Shown here: positions 1-8,420 of the stretch, in pieces | How the letters are laid out: each line of letters opens with the position of its first letter | How positions within the stretch are numbered: position 1 is the stretch's first letter | Translations under genes and position numbers: made by a program | The notes under the pieces: generated by a model | What the model saw: only the letters and a program-made list of their open reading frames with translations | Databases searched by the model: none | What the model was told of the DNA's origin: nothing | Assembly: GCF_001015055.1 (NCBI RefSeq) | Contig: NZ_BBWZ01000034.1 | Span: 1 to 54,730, forward strand | Reading direction: 5' to 3' | Length of the DNA: 54,730 nt | DNA from: Aneurinibacillus tyrosinisolvens | GTDB taxonomy: Bacteria; Bacillota; Bacilli; Aneurinibacillales; Aneurinibacillaceae

Positions 1-61
1 AATTTAATACAAAGACGCTTGTTTCTTCTGATTCAGTTTTGAAGGTGTAAAAACCTTTAAA

Positions 62-96
62 AAGGAAGTTCTGCTAAAAGCAGGCACGTCCTGTTA
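62..96 (+). repeat. Partial tRNA-spacer hairpin element (copy A)
   Basis: This stretch carries the left half of the spacer element seen complete at 193-239 and 1306-1351: an AGGAAGTTCTGC arm followed by the GCAGGCACGTCCTGT hairpin side. It stops at the tRNA-Asn gene, so the closing GCAGAAC arm is missing. The sequence identity is direct; the interpretation as a truncated copy is inference. Confidence 0.6.
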
Positions 97-97
97 T

Positions 98-173
98 TCC
101 GCAGTAGCTCAGTCGGTAGAGCAATCGGCTGTTAACCGATCGGTCGCTGGTTCGAGTCCGGCCTGCGGAGCCA
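98..173 (+). tRNA. tRNA-Asn (GTT)
   Basis: Cloverleaf with acceptor stem TCCGCAG/CTGCGGA, anticodon loop ctGTTaa, T-loop GTTCGAGTC and an encoded 3' CCA at 171-173. It is the first of ten tRNA genes read in the same direction, probably one transcript that ends at the hairpin near 1727-1762. Confidence 0.97.
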
Positions 174-192
174 CCTTTTTTCAAAGGTAGAT

Positions 193-239
193 AAGGAAGT
201 TCTGCTAAGAGCAGGCACGTCCTGTGCCTAACGCAGAAC
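193..239 (+). repeat. Complete tRNA-spacer hairpin element (copy B)
   Basis: An outer stem GTTCTGC (199-205) / GCAGAAC (233-239) encloses a hairpin AGGCAC (213-218), loop GTCCT, GTGCCT (224-229). The same two-stem design recurs at 771-809 and 1311-1351 with changed but still pairing bases. It lies between tRNA-Asn and tRNA-Glu. Confidence 0.7.
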
Positions 240-254
240 GACCAACATCCTATT

Positions 255-331
255 GGCCCGTTGGAGAAGCGGCTTAACTCACATGCCTTTCACGCATGCA
301 TTCAGGGGTTCGAATCCCCTACGGGTCACCA
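255..331 (+). tRNA. tRNA-Glu (TTC)
   Basis: Acceptor GGCCCGT/ACGGGTC (one G-U pair), anticodon loop ctTTCac, T-arm AGGGGTTCGAATCCCCT and an encoded CCA at 329-331. The anticodon stem differs from the usual Bacillus tRNA-Glu but pairs. Second gene of the cluster. Confidence 0.95.
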
Positions 332-340
332 TTTATCCAT

Positions 341-392
341 CGCTAACAACCGCAACGTCCTGTTGCGTTAGCGATACTAGCACGTCCTGTGC
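341..392 (+). repeat. Two ACGTCCTGT hairpins in the Glu-Val spacer (copy C)
   Basis: The hairpin GCAAC-GTCCT-GTTGC (352-366), extended by CGCTAAC (341-347) against GTTAGCG (367-373), is followed by a second short hairpin GCAC-GTCCT-GTGC (380-392). Both keep the pentaloop GTCCT and the flanking AC/GT pairs of the other spacer copies while the rest of the stem differs, which is a covariation signature. Confidence 0.65.
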
Positions 393-395
393 GTC

Positions 396-471
396 GGAGG
401 ATTAGCTCAGCTGGGAGAGCATCTGCCTTACAAGCAGAGGGTCGGCGGTTCGATCCCGTCATCCTCCACCA
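396..471 (+). tRNA. tRNA-Val (TAC)
   Basis: Acceptor GGAGGAT/ATCCTCC, anticodon loop ctTACaa, T-loop GTTCGATCC, encoded CCA at 469-471. Confidence 0.97.
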
Positions 472-474
472 TAT

Positions 475-550
475 GCCGGTGTAGCTCAACTGGTAGAGCA
501 CCTGACTTGTAATCAGGGGGTTGAGGGTTCAAGTCCTTTCGCCGGCACCA
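475..550 (+). tRNA. tRNA-Thr (TGT)
   Basis: Acceptor GCCGGTG/CGCCGGC with one T-G pair, anticodon loop ctTGTaa, encoded CCA at 548-550. Only three bases separate it from tRNA-Val. Confidence 0.97.
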
Positions 551-650
551 TTATTATCCTATAAAAGTGAAGCCAATGCTTTGCAGCATAGTTCGATTAC
601 TTTTACGGGGCCCGGAAGGGCAATGATGGTATAGTTTCATTTATAAATGC

Positions 651-727
<77 letters not shown>

Positions 728-751
728 TTTATTTAACAGTAAGGTAGACGG

Positions 752-849
752 ACCTCTCACCCGAGAGGAAGTTTGGCTAAAACCGCAACGTCCTGTTGCA
801 ACGCCGAACCTCGCACATCGTGCGTGTCGGAGTCCCCTCGGCTCCGCCA
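752..849 (+). repeat. tRNA-spacer element ending in a duplicated tRNA-Asp 3' tail (copy D)
   Basis: In order: hairpin CCTCTC-ACCC-GAGAGG (752-767); outer stem GTTTGGC (771-777) / GCCGAAC (803-809) around GCAAC-GTCCT-GTTGC (785-799); hairpin CGCAC-ATC-GTGCG (812-824); then GTCGGAGTCC running into a near-copy of the tRNA-Asp T-arm and acceptor end with CCA (829-849). Each stem differs from copy E at 1294-1391 but still pairs. The duplicated tail cannot make a tRNA on its own. Confidence 0.75.
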
Positions 850-882
850 TTTTTTATGTTTGAAAAAGGTTGACTATAGCAT

Positions 883-958
<76 letters not shown>

Positions 959-965
959 TCACTGC

Positions 966-1050
966 GGAGGGGTAGCGAAGTGGCTAAACGCGGCGGACTG
1001 TAAATCCGCTCCCTGAGGGTTCGGCGGTTCGAATCCGTCCCCCTCCACCA
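966..1050 (+). tRNA. tRNA-Tyr (GTA)
   Basis: An 85-nt class II tRNA with acceptor GGAGGGG/CCCCTCC, anticodon loop ctGTAaa, a long variable arm (CTCCCTGAGGG region) and an encoded CCA at 1048-1050. Confidence 0.97.
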
Positions 1051-1059
1051 GTTATTTGA

Positions 1060-1134
1060 TGGGGTATAGCCAAGCGGTAAGGCAACGGACTTTGACTCCG
1101 TCATGCCCTGGTTCGAATCCAGGTACCCCAGCCA
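1060..1134 (+). tRNA. tRNA-Gln (TTG)
   Basis: Acceptor TGGGGTA/TACCCCA, discriminator G, anticodon loop ctTTGac, encoded CCA at 1132-1134. Confidence 0.97.
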
Positions 1135-1158
1135 TGTACCACTTCATTCTTAACGAAT

Positions 1159-1234
1159 GAGCCATTAGCTCAGTTGGTAGAGCACCTGACTTTTAATCAG
1201 GGTGTCACTGGTTCGAGTCCAGTATGGCTCACCA
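1159..1234 (+). tRNA. tRNA-Lys (TTT)
   Basis: Acceptor GAGCCAT/ATGGCTC, anticodon loop ctTTTaa, encoded CCA at 1232-1234. Its last 21 bases (1214-1234) are repeated with a single mismatch at 1371-1391. Confidence 0.97.
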
Positions 1235-1293
1235 TTTAGGTGGAAAGCATACCATGATCAAGTCCGAAGAATTGTGCCTTTTCATCCTTTGGA

Positions 1294-1391
1294 CTCTCAC
1301 CAGAGAGGAAGTTCTGCTAAAAGCAGGCACGTCCTGTGCCTAACGCAGAACCTCGCGCGTCGTGCGCGTCGGAGTCCAGTATGGCTCACCA
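1294..1391 (+). repeat. tRNA-spacer element ending in a duplicated tRNA-Lys 3' tail (copy E)
   Basis: Same layout as copy D: hairpin CTCTC-ACCA-GAGAG; outer stem GTTCTGC (1311-1317) / GCAGAAC (1345-1351) around AGGCAC-GTCCT-GTGCCT (1325-1341); a CGCGC-GTC-GTGCG hairpin; then GTCGGAGTCC leading into the tRNA-Lys T-arm, acceptor end and CCA (1371-1391). It lies between intact tRNA-Lys and tRNA-Leu. Because the tail matches a different tRNA than in copy D, it was acquired at each site rather than carried by the element. Confidence 0.75.
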
Positions 1392-1407
1392 TATATTTAT
1401 CCCATGT

Positions 1408-1490
1408 GCGGGTGTGGCGGAATTGGCAGACGCACTAGACTTAGGATCTAGCGCTTCGGCGTGGGGGTTCAAGTCCCTCCACCCGCACCA
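1408..1490 (+). tRNA. tRNA-Leu (TAG)
   Basis: An 83-nt class II tRNA: acceptor GCGGGTG/CACCCGC, anticodon loop ctTAGga, variable arm GCGCTTCGGCGT, encoded CCA at 1488-1490. Last tRNA of the cluster. Confidence 0.97.
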
Positions 1491-1496
1491 TCTATC

Positions 1497-1713
1497 TTCA
1501 TCTGTACGACGTCGAATCAGCTTCCTTGTTCAGATGAAATCAGTAGTACCCGTTGAGGGTGCACCATTAATTATCATTCTATCTACGTCGAATTACTTCC
1601 TGCTAGAATGATATCAGTAGTACCCGTTGAGGGTGCACCATAAATTGTCATTCTAACTACCTCGAATTACTTCTCGTTAGAATGATATCAATAATACCCG
1701 TAAGGGTACACCA
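1497..1713 (+). repeat. Three tandem hairpin units ending in GCACCA/ACACCA
   Basis: Three units of about 70 bp (about 1497-1566, 1571-1640, 1647-1713). Each has a long hairpin (TCATCTG/CAGATGA; TCATTCTA/TAGAATGA; TCATTCTAAC/GTTAGAATGA), then a small hairpin (GTACCC-GTTGA-GGGTGC twice, then TACCC-GTAA-GGGTA), then a tRNA-like CACCA end. Stem bases change in compensating pairs between units. They lie between tRNA-Leu and the terminator, so they are probably transcribed with the tRNAs. Confidence 0.7.
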
Positions 1714-1726
1714 CTACGAAAATCAA

Positions 1727-1762
1727 GGTCTTCAGGAGGTATCAACCACCTGAAGGCCTTTT
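1727..1762 (+). terminator. Terminator of the tRNA cluster
   Basis: A long near-perfect stem GGTCTTCAGGAGGT / ACCACCTGAAGGCC is followed by TTTTG. It is the only strong terminator after the ten tRNA genes. Confidence 0.85.
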
Positions 1763-1870
1763 GTGTTATTATAAATTCAAAAATTGCAACATGAGAATTC
1801 GCGAACGTTGGACAAGTATCTTGCCGGAAGTGAAAGAAAGTTGGAATTCAGGAAAGGAGGAGGAAGCGGC

Positions 1871-2164
1871 ATGTTCTCTCTCGGTACGGAACAGCGTCCC
1901 ATTATTGTAAAAGTACAGTCGGAAAAGAAAGGGGAGAAGGTTGCCCTTATATGCAAGCGGTTCGGCTGGCATTACATTATAGGCTTAGAATATACAGAGG
2001 ATTTGACCGATCTGAGAAAAGCACTCAAGGATACGCTGGGTCCTGCTAACGTATACGATCCTTGTCTTTGCGATAGCGGTTTGAAATACAAGTTTTGCTG
2101 CGCGAGGAAAATGAAAAATTTCGATATCGACCAATATGTCGAGGAATTCGATTCCCAGAGTTAA
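1871..2164 (+). CDS. Small SEC-C-type zinc-binding protein
   Basis: A 97-residue protein of unknown role. The C-terminal third has the metal-binding pattern CLCDSGLKYKFCC (about residues 64-76), close to the SEC-C motif CxCxSGxxYKxCC found at the end of SecA and in many small proteins. The start at 1871 is chosen because AAAGGAGGAGG lies about ten bases upstream; the reading frame is open further upstream (ATG at 1784) but with no ribosome site, and that stretch directly follows the tRNA terminator. The only N-terminal feature is a beta-rich stretch with 'RFGWHY'. It may resemble the PBPRA1643 SWIM/SEC-C family; this is recognition by motif only. Confidence 0.7.
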   Translation: MFSLGTEQRPIIVKVQSEKKGEKVALICKRFGWHYIIGLEYTEDLTDLRKALKDTLGPANVYDPCLCDSGLKYKFCCARKMKNFDIDQYVEEFDSQS

Positions 2165-2230
2165 CGATTATAGGTAATCAAGGTTCTTCTTGAGGTAATC
2201 CATTATTAGCAAGAGGGAGAGGTTTCGCAA

Positions 2231-2479
2231 GTGATTCCTACATCTATTGATAAATTCGTTGCATCTTATATAAAAAGCAACCCTAAAGAAAAAAGGCAGG
2301 ATATTATCATACAACTGAAAGCAGCAGTTTCGGCTAAACAAGAAGGAACTCTCTGCAGTCAATGTGGCCAACAGATCTGGGCGATTGGAACGGCTATTGC
2401 AGGATGGAATGCATGCTTCACCTGCCTGACAGGTGAAGCTGACGATTCCGGGGATTTCGAAATCGACCGAGTGTGTTGA
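2231..2479 (+). CDS. Hypothetical small protein with two Cys pairs
   Basis: An 82-residue protein starting at GTG 2231 behind GAGGGAGAGG. It holds CSQC (about residues 42-45) and CFTC (about 62-65), a spacing that could bind one zinc ion. The N-terminal half is a charged helix (SIDKFVASYIKSNPKEKRQD). I do not recognise a family. The stop codon lies one base before the ATG of the next gene, so the two are probably translated together. Confidence 0.55.
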   Translation: MIPTSIDKFVASYIKSNPKEKRQDIIIQLKAAVSAKQEGTLCSQCGQQIWAIGTAIAGWNACFTCLTGEADDSGDFEIDRVC

Positions 2480-2480
2480 T

Positions 2481-2804
2481 ATGAAAATCGAAGGAGTTTG
2501 GCATATTAGCGAAATGGAAATGTGGGATCAAGATTACGTGAATATAGAAGTGCGGGCCCACATTACAATCAGGGCGGGTCTCACTGATCATTTTCAGTTT
2601 GGTCTGGTTCAAGGCCAAATGGACGGCAAAATCGTAGAGTATTCAAATGGCGGGAAGTATGAGTTCACGTGGGAAGGGACAGATGAAGGAGACTATCTTC
2701 ACGGCACTGGATGGCTCAGAATGAAGCATGAAGATATAGTAGAAGGTGAATTCAAAATTCACTTTGGGGACAATTCAACATTTTTGGCAAAAAGAGCGGA
2801 ATAA
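2481..2804 (+). CDS. Hypothetical protein with MEMWDQDYV motif
   Basis: A 107-residue acidic, beta-rich soluble protein ('KIEGVWHISEMEMWDQDYV', 'GKIVEYSNGGKYEFTWEGTDEGD', 'GTGWLRM'). It looks like a small conserved family found in diverse bacteria, but I cannot name a function. The ATG at 2481 follows the previous stop (2477-2479) by one base, so translation by coupling is likely; the frame is open up to 2433 but a longer start would overlap the previous gene. A terminator follows at 2822. Confidence 0.65.
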   Translation: MKIEGVWHISEMEMWDQDYVNIEVRAHITIRAGLTDHFQFGLVQGQMDGKIVEYSNGGKYEFTWEGTDEGDYLHGTGWLRMKHEDIVEGEFKIHFGDNSTFLAKRAE

Positions 2805-2821
2805 TTAGGATTTAGTGCTGC

Positions 2822-2854
2822 AGACCGCTTCTATAATAAGAAGCGGTCTTGTTT
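2822..2854 (+). terminator. Intrinsic terminator
   Basis: Stem GACCGCTTCT (2823-2832) / AGAAGCGGTC (2839-2848) followed by TTGTTT. It ends the small-gene pair 2231-2804. Confidence 0.8.
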
Positions 2855-2901
2855 ATCGTTAAAGAAAGTATATGTTGCTTTAAAGTGTTAAAGGGAATTA
2901 C

Positions 2902-3127
2902 TATCATGGGACCGTGCGGTCCCAAAGTCAAAGAAAAACATCGCGGGCGATGACGGCTCTTTTCTTTTCCCCCTGTGGAGCGTGTCGAACATAGGGCGAA
3001 ACAGACCGGCAATTGTCTCCATCATTGAGATACCCAGATGTTTTGCCGGTCCGCCCGGCGTGAGACTAAGCGGCCGTCCAGCTTCCAGAAGGGGAAAGGA
3101 CGAGCGGCATGCCCGCGATGTTTTTCT
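2902..3127. repeat. Structured 220-bp repeat, copy 1
   Basis: About 95% identical to 12992-13213 over the core (seven substitutions and two single-base indels by eye). A leading hairpin GGGACC-GTGC-GGTCCC (2908-2923) precedes a 192-bp core bounded by a perfect 15-bp inverted repeat AAAAACATCGCGGGC (2934-2948) / GCCCGCGATGTTTTT (3111-3125). Inside are hairpins CCCTGTG/CATAGGG (2971-2996) and GACCGGCAA/TTGCCGGTC (3004-3051, with TCTC/GAGA at its tip), plus CTTTTCCCC opposite GGGGAAAG. There is no coding content. It could be an RNA gene or a MITE-like element. Confidence 0.75.
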
Positions 3128-3135
3128 TATTGATT

Positions 3136-3176
3136 AAGTATATGTCGCTTTAAAGTGGAAAAGTCGCTTTAAAGTG
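3136..3176 (+). repeat. Direct repeats flanking copy 1 of the structured repeat
   Basis: AAGTATATGTCGCTTTAAAGTG (3136-3157) matches 2866-2887 with one mismatch, and AAGTCGCTTTAAAGTG occurs a third time at 3161-3176. The first and second copies bracket the structured element. The remaining 260 bases up to the next gene hold nothing recognisable except the promoter. Confidence 0.6.
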
Positions 3177-3400
3177 GGAAAGGAAGATTCTTATAACATC
3201 GCTCTCCCTCCTTTTGGGAAAATAAGAAATCCTTACATGTAAGAAAGTAGGAAAGTTTCGAAAGGAGCAAGAGGAGGTCGATACATACAAAATCCCTTCC
3301 TCGTGGAACGAAAAGACAGGTTTTTGAACCCATTTAACAGTATATGAATCCCTAGCTAATTTCTGGAATGCCCCCCATGTGGAGAAAACCCTCTTGATTG

Positions 3401-3409
3401 TGCTATACT
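3401..3409 (+). promoter_or_regulatory. Extended -10 promoter of the TPR gene
   Basis: TGCTATACT fits the extended -10 form TGnTATAAT with one mismatch and lies 32 bases before the start codon. No convincing -35 is present at the normal distance. Confidence 0.45.
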
Positions 3410-3441
3410 AAAGGTATAAGCATAACTAACTGGAGGGACAT

Positions 3442-5142
3442 ATGGCCAAGCAACAACATGTGCCGAAAAAGAAAAGTAACATTGTTCCCATCAACATGGA
3501 CGCAAATTTCTATTATGAGCGAGCAATGAAATACCTTGATAAACTTAATTTCCAGAAAGCTTTACGCTGCTTTCGTAAAGCCGTTGAACTTGAACCCAAG
3601 AACCCGGATCATTACTGCAGCATGGCGGGCGTTCTCGCGGAAATGGGAAAATATGAAGAGTCCAACCGGCTCGTCTGGCATGTGCTCGAAGAAGTGGATC
3701 CCTCAATGGAGGAATGCTACTTCTACCTCGCGAGCAATTATGCCAACCTTATGGATTTTGAGCTGGCAGAGCAATACATTTTGAAATATCTTGAAATCTT
3801 TCCGAATGACGATTATGCGGATGAAGCGGAAGATTTACTTGACTATATAACATACCAATTGCAGCAGTCTCCACGGGAAAGAGAAACCGAAGAGGACCTT
3901 GAGGTTACGCTTCTCCATGACAGAGCGCGCCGAATGCTTGAAGAAGGGCGCTTTACGCAGGCATCCCGTCTGTTGAAAGGCCTGTGTGAGACCCATCCGA
4001 AATTTATTGCCGCACGCAATAACTTAGCGCTCTGTTACTATTATATGGGCCGTTTTGAGAAGGCAATGGAGACGGTAGACAGCGTACTTGAAATGGAGCC
4101 ATACAACATTCATGGGCTTTGTAATCTTGCGGTGTTTTATTCTCATGTTAAAAACAGGGAGAAGCTGGATGAGCTGCTCGCTTTATTAAAGAAAATCATT
4201 CCTTATCATTTCGACCAAACCTACAAGCTGGCCACCACACTTGGCATTCTCGGGGAGAACGACGCGGCCTACTTCCTGTTTCGCAAAATGATCACCCAAA
4301 CAGGGTACTGCGATTTGCATATGCTCCATTATGGAGCGGTCGCCGCCTACAACTCCGGAAGATTAAAGGCGGCGGAAGCGCTGTGGAAAAAGGTTGATCG
4401 GCTGGACTCATCCGAAAAGATTGCACCTTTTTACTTAAAACATATACGCCTTAAGGAGATGGGGATGTCTGCCATCCAGGAGGCCTCTTATCATTACCAG
4501 CTCCCTGACGCGGATGAGTTTTTTTATCCAAAGGGAGAAATGGACGAAGAAATGAAACGGGATCCGCTTATTCGCTCCTCGCTTCTCTGGGCGCTTCGTT
4601 TTGGAGATAAAGATACCAAGCTGGAGGTTATCGAGGCTTTTGAATACGTAGCTGACGAGGAAGTGGAGGCTGCATTGCGCCTTTTCCTTATCAACCCTGC
4701 TGAGGACGACTATTTGAAGAAGGTTGCTATTTCTGTTCTTCGAAAAATCGGGGCAAAAGAGCCGTATCAGGCCATTATTAACCATCAGGCGACAACAATC
4801 GACTCGCAAAGCCCTTCCGGCAAGCTCCCTGTCTGGCTCGATAAATGGCAGGAAGTTGCGGATTGCTTTCAAGAGCGAATGCAGGAGCGCTATGATATTT
4901 TTGAGCAGCAGGAAGCCCATACGCTATGGGTAGAATATATCGGCAAGGCGTATCCGGATGTTCCTTCGATTCGCAAGAAAGAAGCATGGGCTGCTTCCGT
5001 TGAGTTTGTTATCGCACGAAGAAACAACCACCCGGTTACACAGCAGGAAATGGCAGCCCGCTACGGAGTATCCGCCGCATCGCTCGCCCGGATTTATAAG
5101 ATGATTCATCAGGCATGCGTGGTGCAGAAAACCCGTTCATAA
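3442..5142 (+). CDS. TPR-repeat protein, YvcD-like
   Basis: A 566-residue cytosolic protein. The N-terminal two thirds are TPR helix pairs (for example residues 23-56 'YYERAMKYLDKLNFQKALRCFRKAVELEPKNP', again near 160-240), with an acidic linker around 145-160. The middle part (about 370-450) looks HEAT-like, and the last 40 residues contain a helix-turn-helix-like stretch 'QQEMAARYGVSAASLARIYK'. ATG 3442 follows GGAGG. In B. subtilis a TPR gene, yvcD, also sits directly before trxB, so synteny supports the assignment; its function is not established. An intrinsic terminator at 5180 separates it from trxB. Confidence 0.85.
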   Translation: MAKQQHVPKKKSNIVPINMDANFYYERAMKYLDKLNFQKALRCFRKAVELEPKNPDHYCSMAGVLAEMGKYEESNRLVWHVLEEVDPSMEECYFYLASNYANLMDFELAEQYILKYLEIFPNDDYADEAEDLLDYITYQLQQSPRERETEEDLEVTLLHDRARRMLEEGRFTQASRLLKGLCETHPKFIAARNNLALCYYYMGRFEKAMETVDSVLEMEPYNIHGLCNLAVFYSHVKNREKLDELLALLKKIIPYHFDQTYKLATTLGILGENDAAYFLFRKMITQTGYCDLHMLHYGAVAAYNSGRLKAAEALWKKVDRLDSSEKIAPFYLKHIRLKEMGMSAIQEASYHYQLPDADEFFYPKGEMDEEMKRDPLIRSSLLWALRFGDKDTKLEVIEAFEYVADEEVEAALRLFLINPAEDDYLKKVAISVLRKIGAKEPYQAIINHQATTIDSQSPSGKLPVWLDKWQEVADCFQERMQERYDIFEQQEAHTLWVEYIGKAYPDVPSIRKKEAWAASVEFVIARRNNHPVTQQEMAARYGVSAASLARIYKMIHQACVVQKTRS

Positions 5143-5179
5143 GCTGCGTAAAAACGGGAAATAACAAGAAAAACGAAGA

Positions 5180-5206
5180 ACCCCGGTACAATACCGGGGT
5201 ATTTTT
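5180..5206 (+). terminator. Terminator after the TPR gene
   Basis: Perfect stem ACCCCGGTA-caa-TACCGGGGT followed by ATTTTT. Confidence 0.9.
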
Positions 5207-5311
5207 ATGTACAATAGGCAAAGGTATAGTAGACATTTGCTGCAATTCGTTTTATGATGGAGACATTAAATCGAAATATATCGATGAAGTGAGTATAACC
5301 TCTTTTTTTGA

Positions 5312-6304
<993 letters not shown>

Positions 6305-6408
6305 GAAAATATAAAAGTAACGAAATTTTAACAACTCTGTAACACTACCGAAATATAAAAGAGGTATAGTAAAGATAATTAATTGACCCCTTTTATGATA
6401 GTTAACTT

Positions 6409-6437
6409 GGCGCAGACAGAAGTCTGCGTCTTTTTTT
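6409..6437 (+). terminator. Terminator after trxB
   Basis: Stem GGCGCAGAC-agaa-GTCTGCGTC (6409-6430) followed by seven T. A possible -10 (TATAGT, 6365-6370) lies just upstream, so the hairpin may also act as a leader terminator of the following operon. Confidence 0.85.
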
Positions 6438-6554
6438 GCGAAAGACCAGATCGTGTTCTCATTTGTATTGACAGGGGTGTTATGCTTAAATTAACGAAAG
6501 AATAACGTTTTAAGGGGGAAGCCCTATCTTTTTTCGTGGGAAGTGAATAAACTG

Positions 6555-7433
6555 ATGGAAAAGAAAATGAACGAAATTAATTTGCTCATTATTACAGGGA
6601 TGTCGGGGGCCGGAAAGACGGTAGCCATCCAAAAGCTTGAGGATCTTGGCTTCTTCTGTGTAGATAATTTACCACCCGTTCTTATCCCTAAGTTTGCAGA
6701 ACTGATTAACCAGTCCGGAGGGCGCATTGAGAAGGTAGCACTTGTCATCGATTTGCGCGGACGGGAGTTTTTCGACTCTCTTGCCGAATCGCTTGAACGC
6801 ATCCGGGAAATGGAGAATATATCATATCAAATTCTTTTTTTGGATGCGAGCGATCAGACGCTTGTCCAGCGCTACAAAGAAACGAGGCGCAATCATCCGC
6901 TTGCTCCGGAGGGACTTCCGCTTGACGGAATCCACGCTGAACGGAAGCTGCTTGAGGAATTAAAAGGGCTGGCTAATTTAATTATTGATACTTCGCACCT
7001 GAAGCCCGTATTGTTAAAGGAAAAAATTAGCCAGGTGTTCAGCCATATCAATCAAAAGCTGACGGTGAACATTCAGTCATTCGGTTTTAAATTCGGCATT
7101 CCGATTGATGCCGATCTCGTATTTGACGTCCGCTTCCTGCCTAACCCACACTACGTGGATACACTCCGGCCTAAAACAGGAAAAGACGCCGAGGTATCCG
7201 ACTACGTATTCAAGTGGGATGTCACGCAGGAGTTTTTAGGAAAGCTAACGAATCTGATAGACTACACTCTTCCGCATTACCAGCAAGAGGGGAAAAGCCA
7301 GCTTGTGGTAGGGATTGGCTGTACAGGCGGTAAACACCGTTCTGTAGCTATTGCGGAGTATCTGGGAGAACGTTACCATGATCAATATAACGTTCGTGTA
7401 ACTCACCGGGATATGGAGAGAGGTCGTTCATAG
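6555..7433 (+). CDS. rapZ: RapZ/YvcJ nucleotide-binding protein
   Basis: P-loop ATPase/GTPase family that in E. coli steers decay of the GlmZ small RNA and in B. subtilis (YvcJ) affects competence. Walker A GMSGAGKT lies at residues 15-22, and the C-terminal RNA-binding half holds the signature [18 protein letters not shown]. The length (292) is normal. Start choice is uncertain: ATG 6555 has GGGAAG about 12 bases upstream; GTG 6543 and ATG 6567 are also in frame. It is the first gene of the rapZ-yvcK-whiA-crh operon, nine bases before yvcK. Confidence 0.94.
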   Translation: MEKKMNEINLLIITGMSGAGKTVAIQKLEDLGFFCVDNLPPVLIPKFAELINQSGGRIEKVALVIDLRGREFFDSLAESLERIREMENISYQILFLDASDQTLVQRYKETRRNHPLAPEGLPLDGIHAERKLLEELKGLANLIIDTSHLKPVLLKEKISQVFSHINQKLTVNIQSFGFKFGIPIDADLVFDVRFLPNPHYVDTLRPKTGKDAEVSDYVFKWDVTQEFLGKLTNLIDYTLPHYQQEGKSQLVVGIGCTGGKHRSVAIAEYLGERYHDQYNVRVTHRDMERGRS

Positions 7434-7442
7434 AGGTGGAGT

Positions 7443-8408
7443 ATGAAGATACAACAGAATAAACCCCGCGTTGTCGTTATTGGGGGAGGAACAGGGCTTT
7501 CTGTCCTGCTTCGCGGCTTAAAGCATGAGCCGATTGATATTACAGCTATCGTAACGGTGGCCGACGATGGCGGAAGCTCCGGAAGGCTCCGCAGTGAATT
7601 GCACATGCCGCCTCCGGGAGATATTAGAAATGTACTGGTCTCGCTTGCCGATACGGAACCGCTCCTCGAAAGCCTGCTGCAGCACCGTTTCGTAAATGGA
7701 AACGGGCTGGCGGGCCATTCGATTGGGAATCTATTGATCGCCGCGCTGACGGAAATCAGCGGTGATTTTGTGGGGGCGATTGAGCAGTTGAGCCACGTCC
7801 TTGCGGTAAGAGGGCGGGTGCTGCCGGCTGCCAATCACTCGATTGTCCTTCATGCGGAAATGGAGGATGGGACGATTGTGTCCGGTGAATCGATAATTCC
7901 TAAATCCGGAAAACGGATAAAGCGCGTATTCATTGATAGGGAGAACGTACACGGACTTCAGGAGGCAATCGATGCACTGAAGCAGGCCGATGCGATTCTT
8001 ATCGGGCCTGGAAGCCTTTACACAAGCATCCTGCCCAACTTGCTTGTCCCGGGAATTGTGGAAGCGATTCGGGAAAGCAAAGCGGTAAAAGCCTATATAT
8101 CGAATGTAATGACCCAGCCCGGCGAAACAGACAGGTACCAGGCGGAGGATCATATCCAGGCGATCCACGATCACGTGGGTAACTCGCTGTTTCAGCATGT
8201 TATCGTGAATAATGGAACGGTAACGGATGAAGTCCGGGCAATGTACGCCGCCAAAGGGTCAGAACCGGTAGCTTACTCGGAACAGAACCTGATGGCAAAA
8301 GGGTACCATATTATCGCCGATAATTTGCTTATTTATGATGGGTTTTTACGCCATGACGCCGTAAAACTCAGTCAGATTATTATGGAGTTAATCGGCGCGA
8401 AAGCATGA
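7443..8408 (+). CDS. yvcK: Gluconeogenesis factor YvcK/MgfK
   Basis: CofD-like protein needed for growth on gluconeogenic carbon sources and for normal peptidoglycan synthesis in B. subtilis; it binds UDP-sugars. Visible signatures are VVIGGGTGLSVLLRGLK at residues 11-27 and VTVADDGGSSGRLR at about 38-51, then LAVRGRVLPA and IGPGSLYTSILPNLLV. Length 321 is typical. ATG 7443 has GAGGTGGAG just upstream, and whiA follows after 12 bases. Confidence 0.96.
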   Translation: MKIQQNKPRVVVIGGGTGLSVLLRGLKHEPIDITAIVTVADDGGSSGRLRSELHMPPPGDIRNVLVSLADTEPLLESLLQHRFVNGNGLAGHSIGNLLIAALTEISGDFVGAIEQLSHVLAVRGRVLPAANHSIVLHAEMEDGTIVSGESIIPKSGKRIKRVFIDRENVHGLQEAIDALKQADAILIGPGSLYTSILPNLLVPGIVEAIRESKAVKAYISNVMTQPGETDRYQAEDHIQAIHDHVGNSLFQHVIVNNGTVTDEVRAMYAAKGSEPVAYSEQNLMAKGYHIIADNLLIYDGFLRHDAVKLSQIIMELIGAKA

Positions 8409-8420
8409 TGAGGTGATCGC

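Noticed and set aside
2902..3127. Structured repeat as 6S RNA
   Set aside because: Size and closing stem are similar, but two near-identical copies, an extra leading hairpin and no obvious promoter-like central bubble argue against it; not testable by eye.
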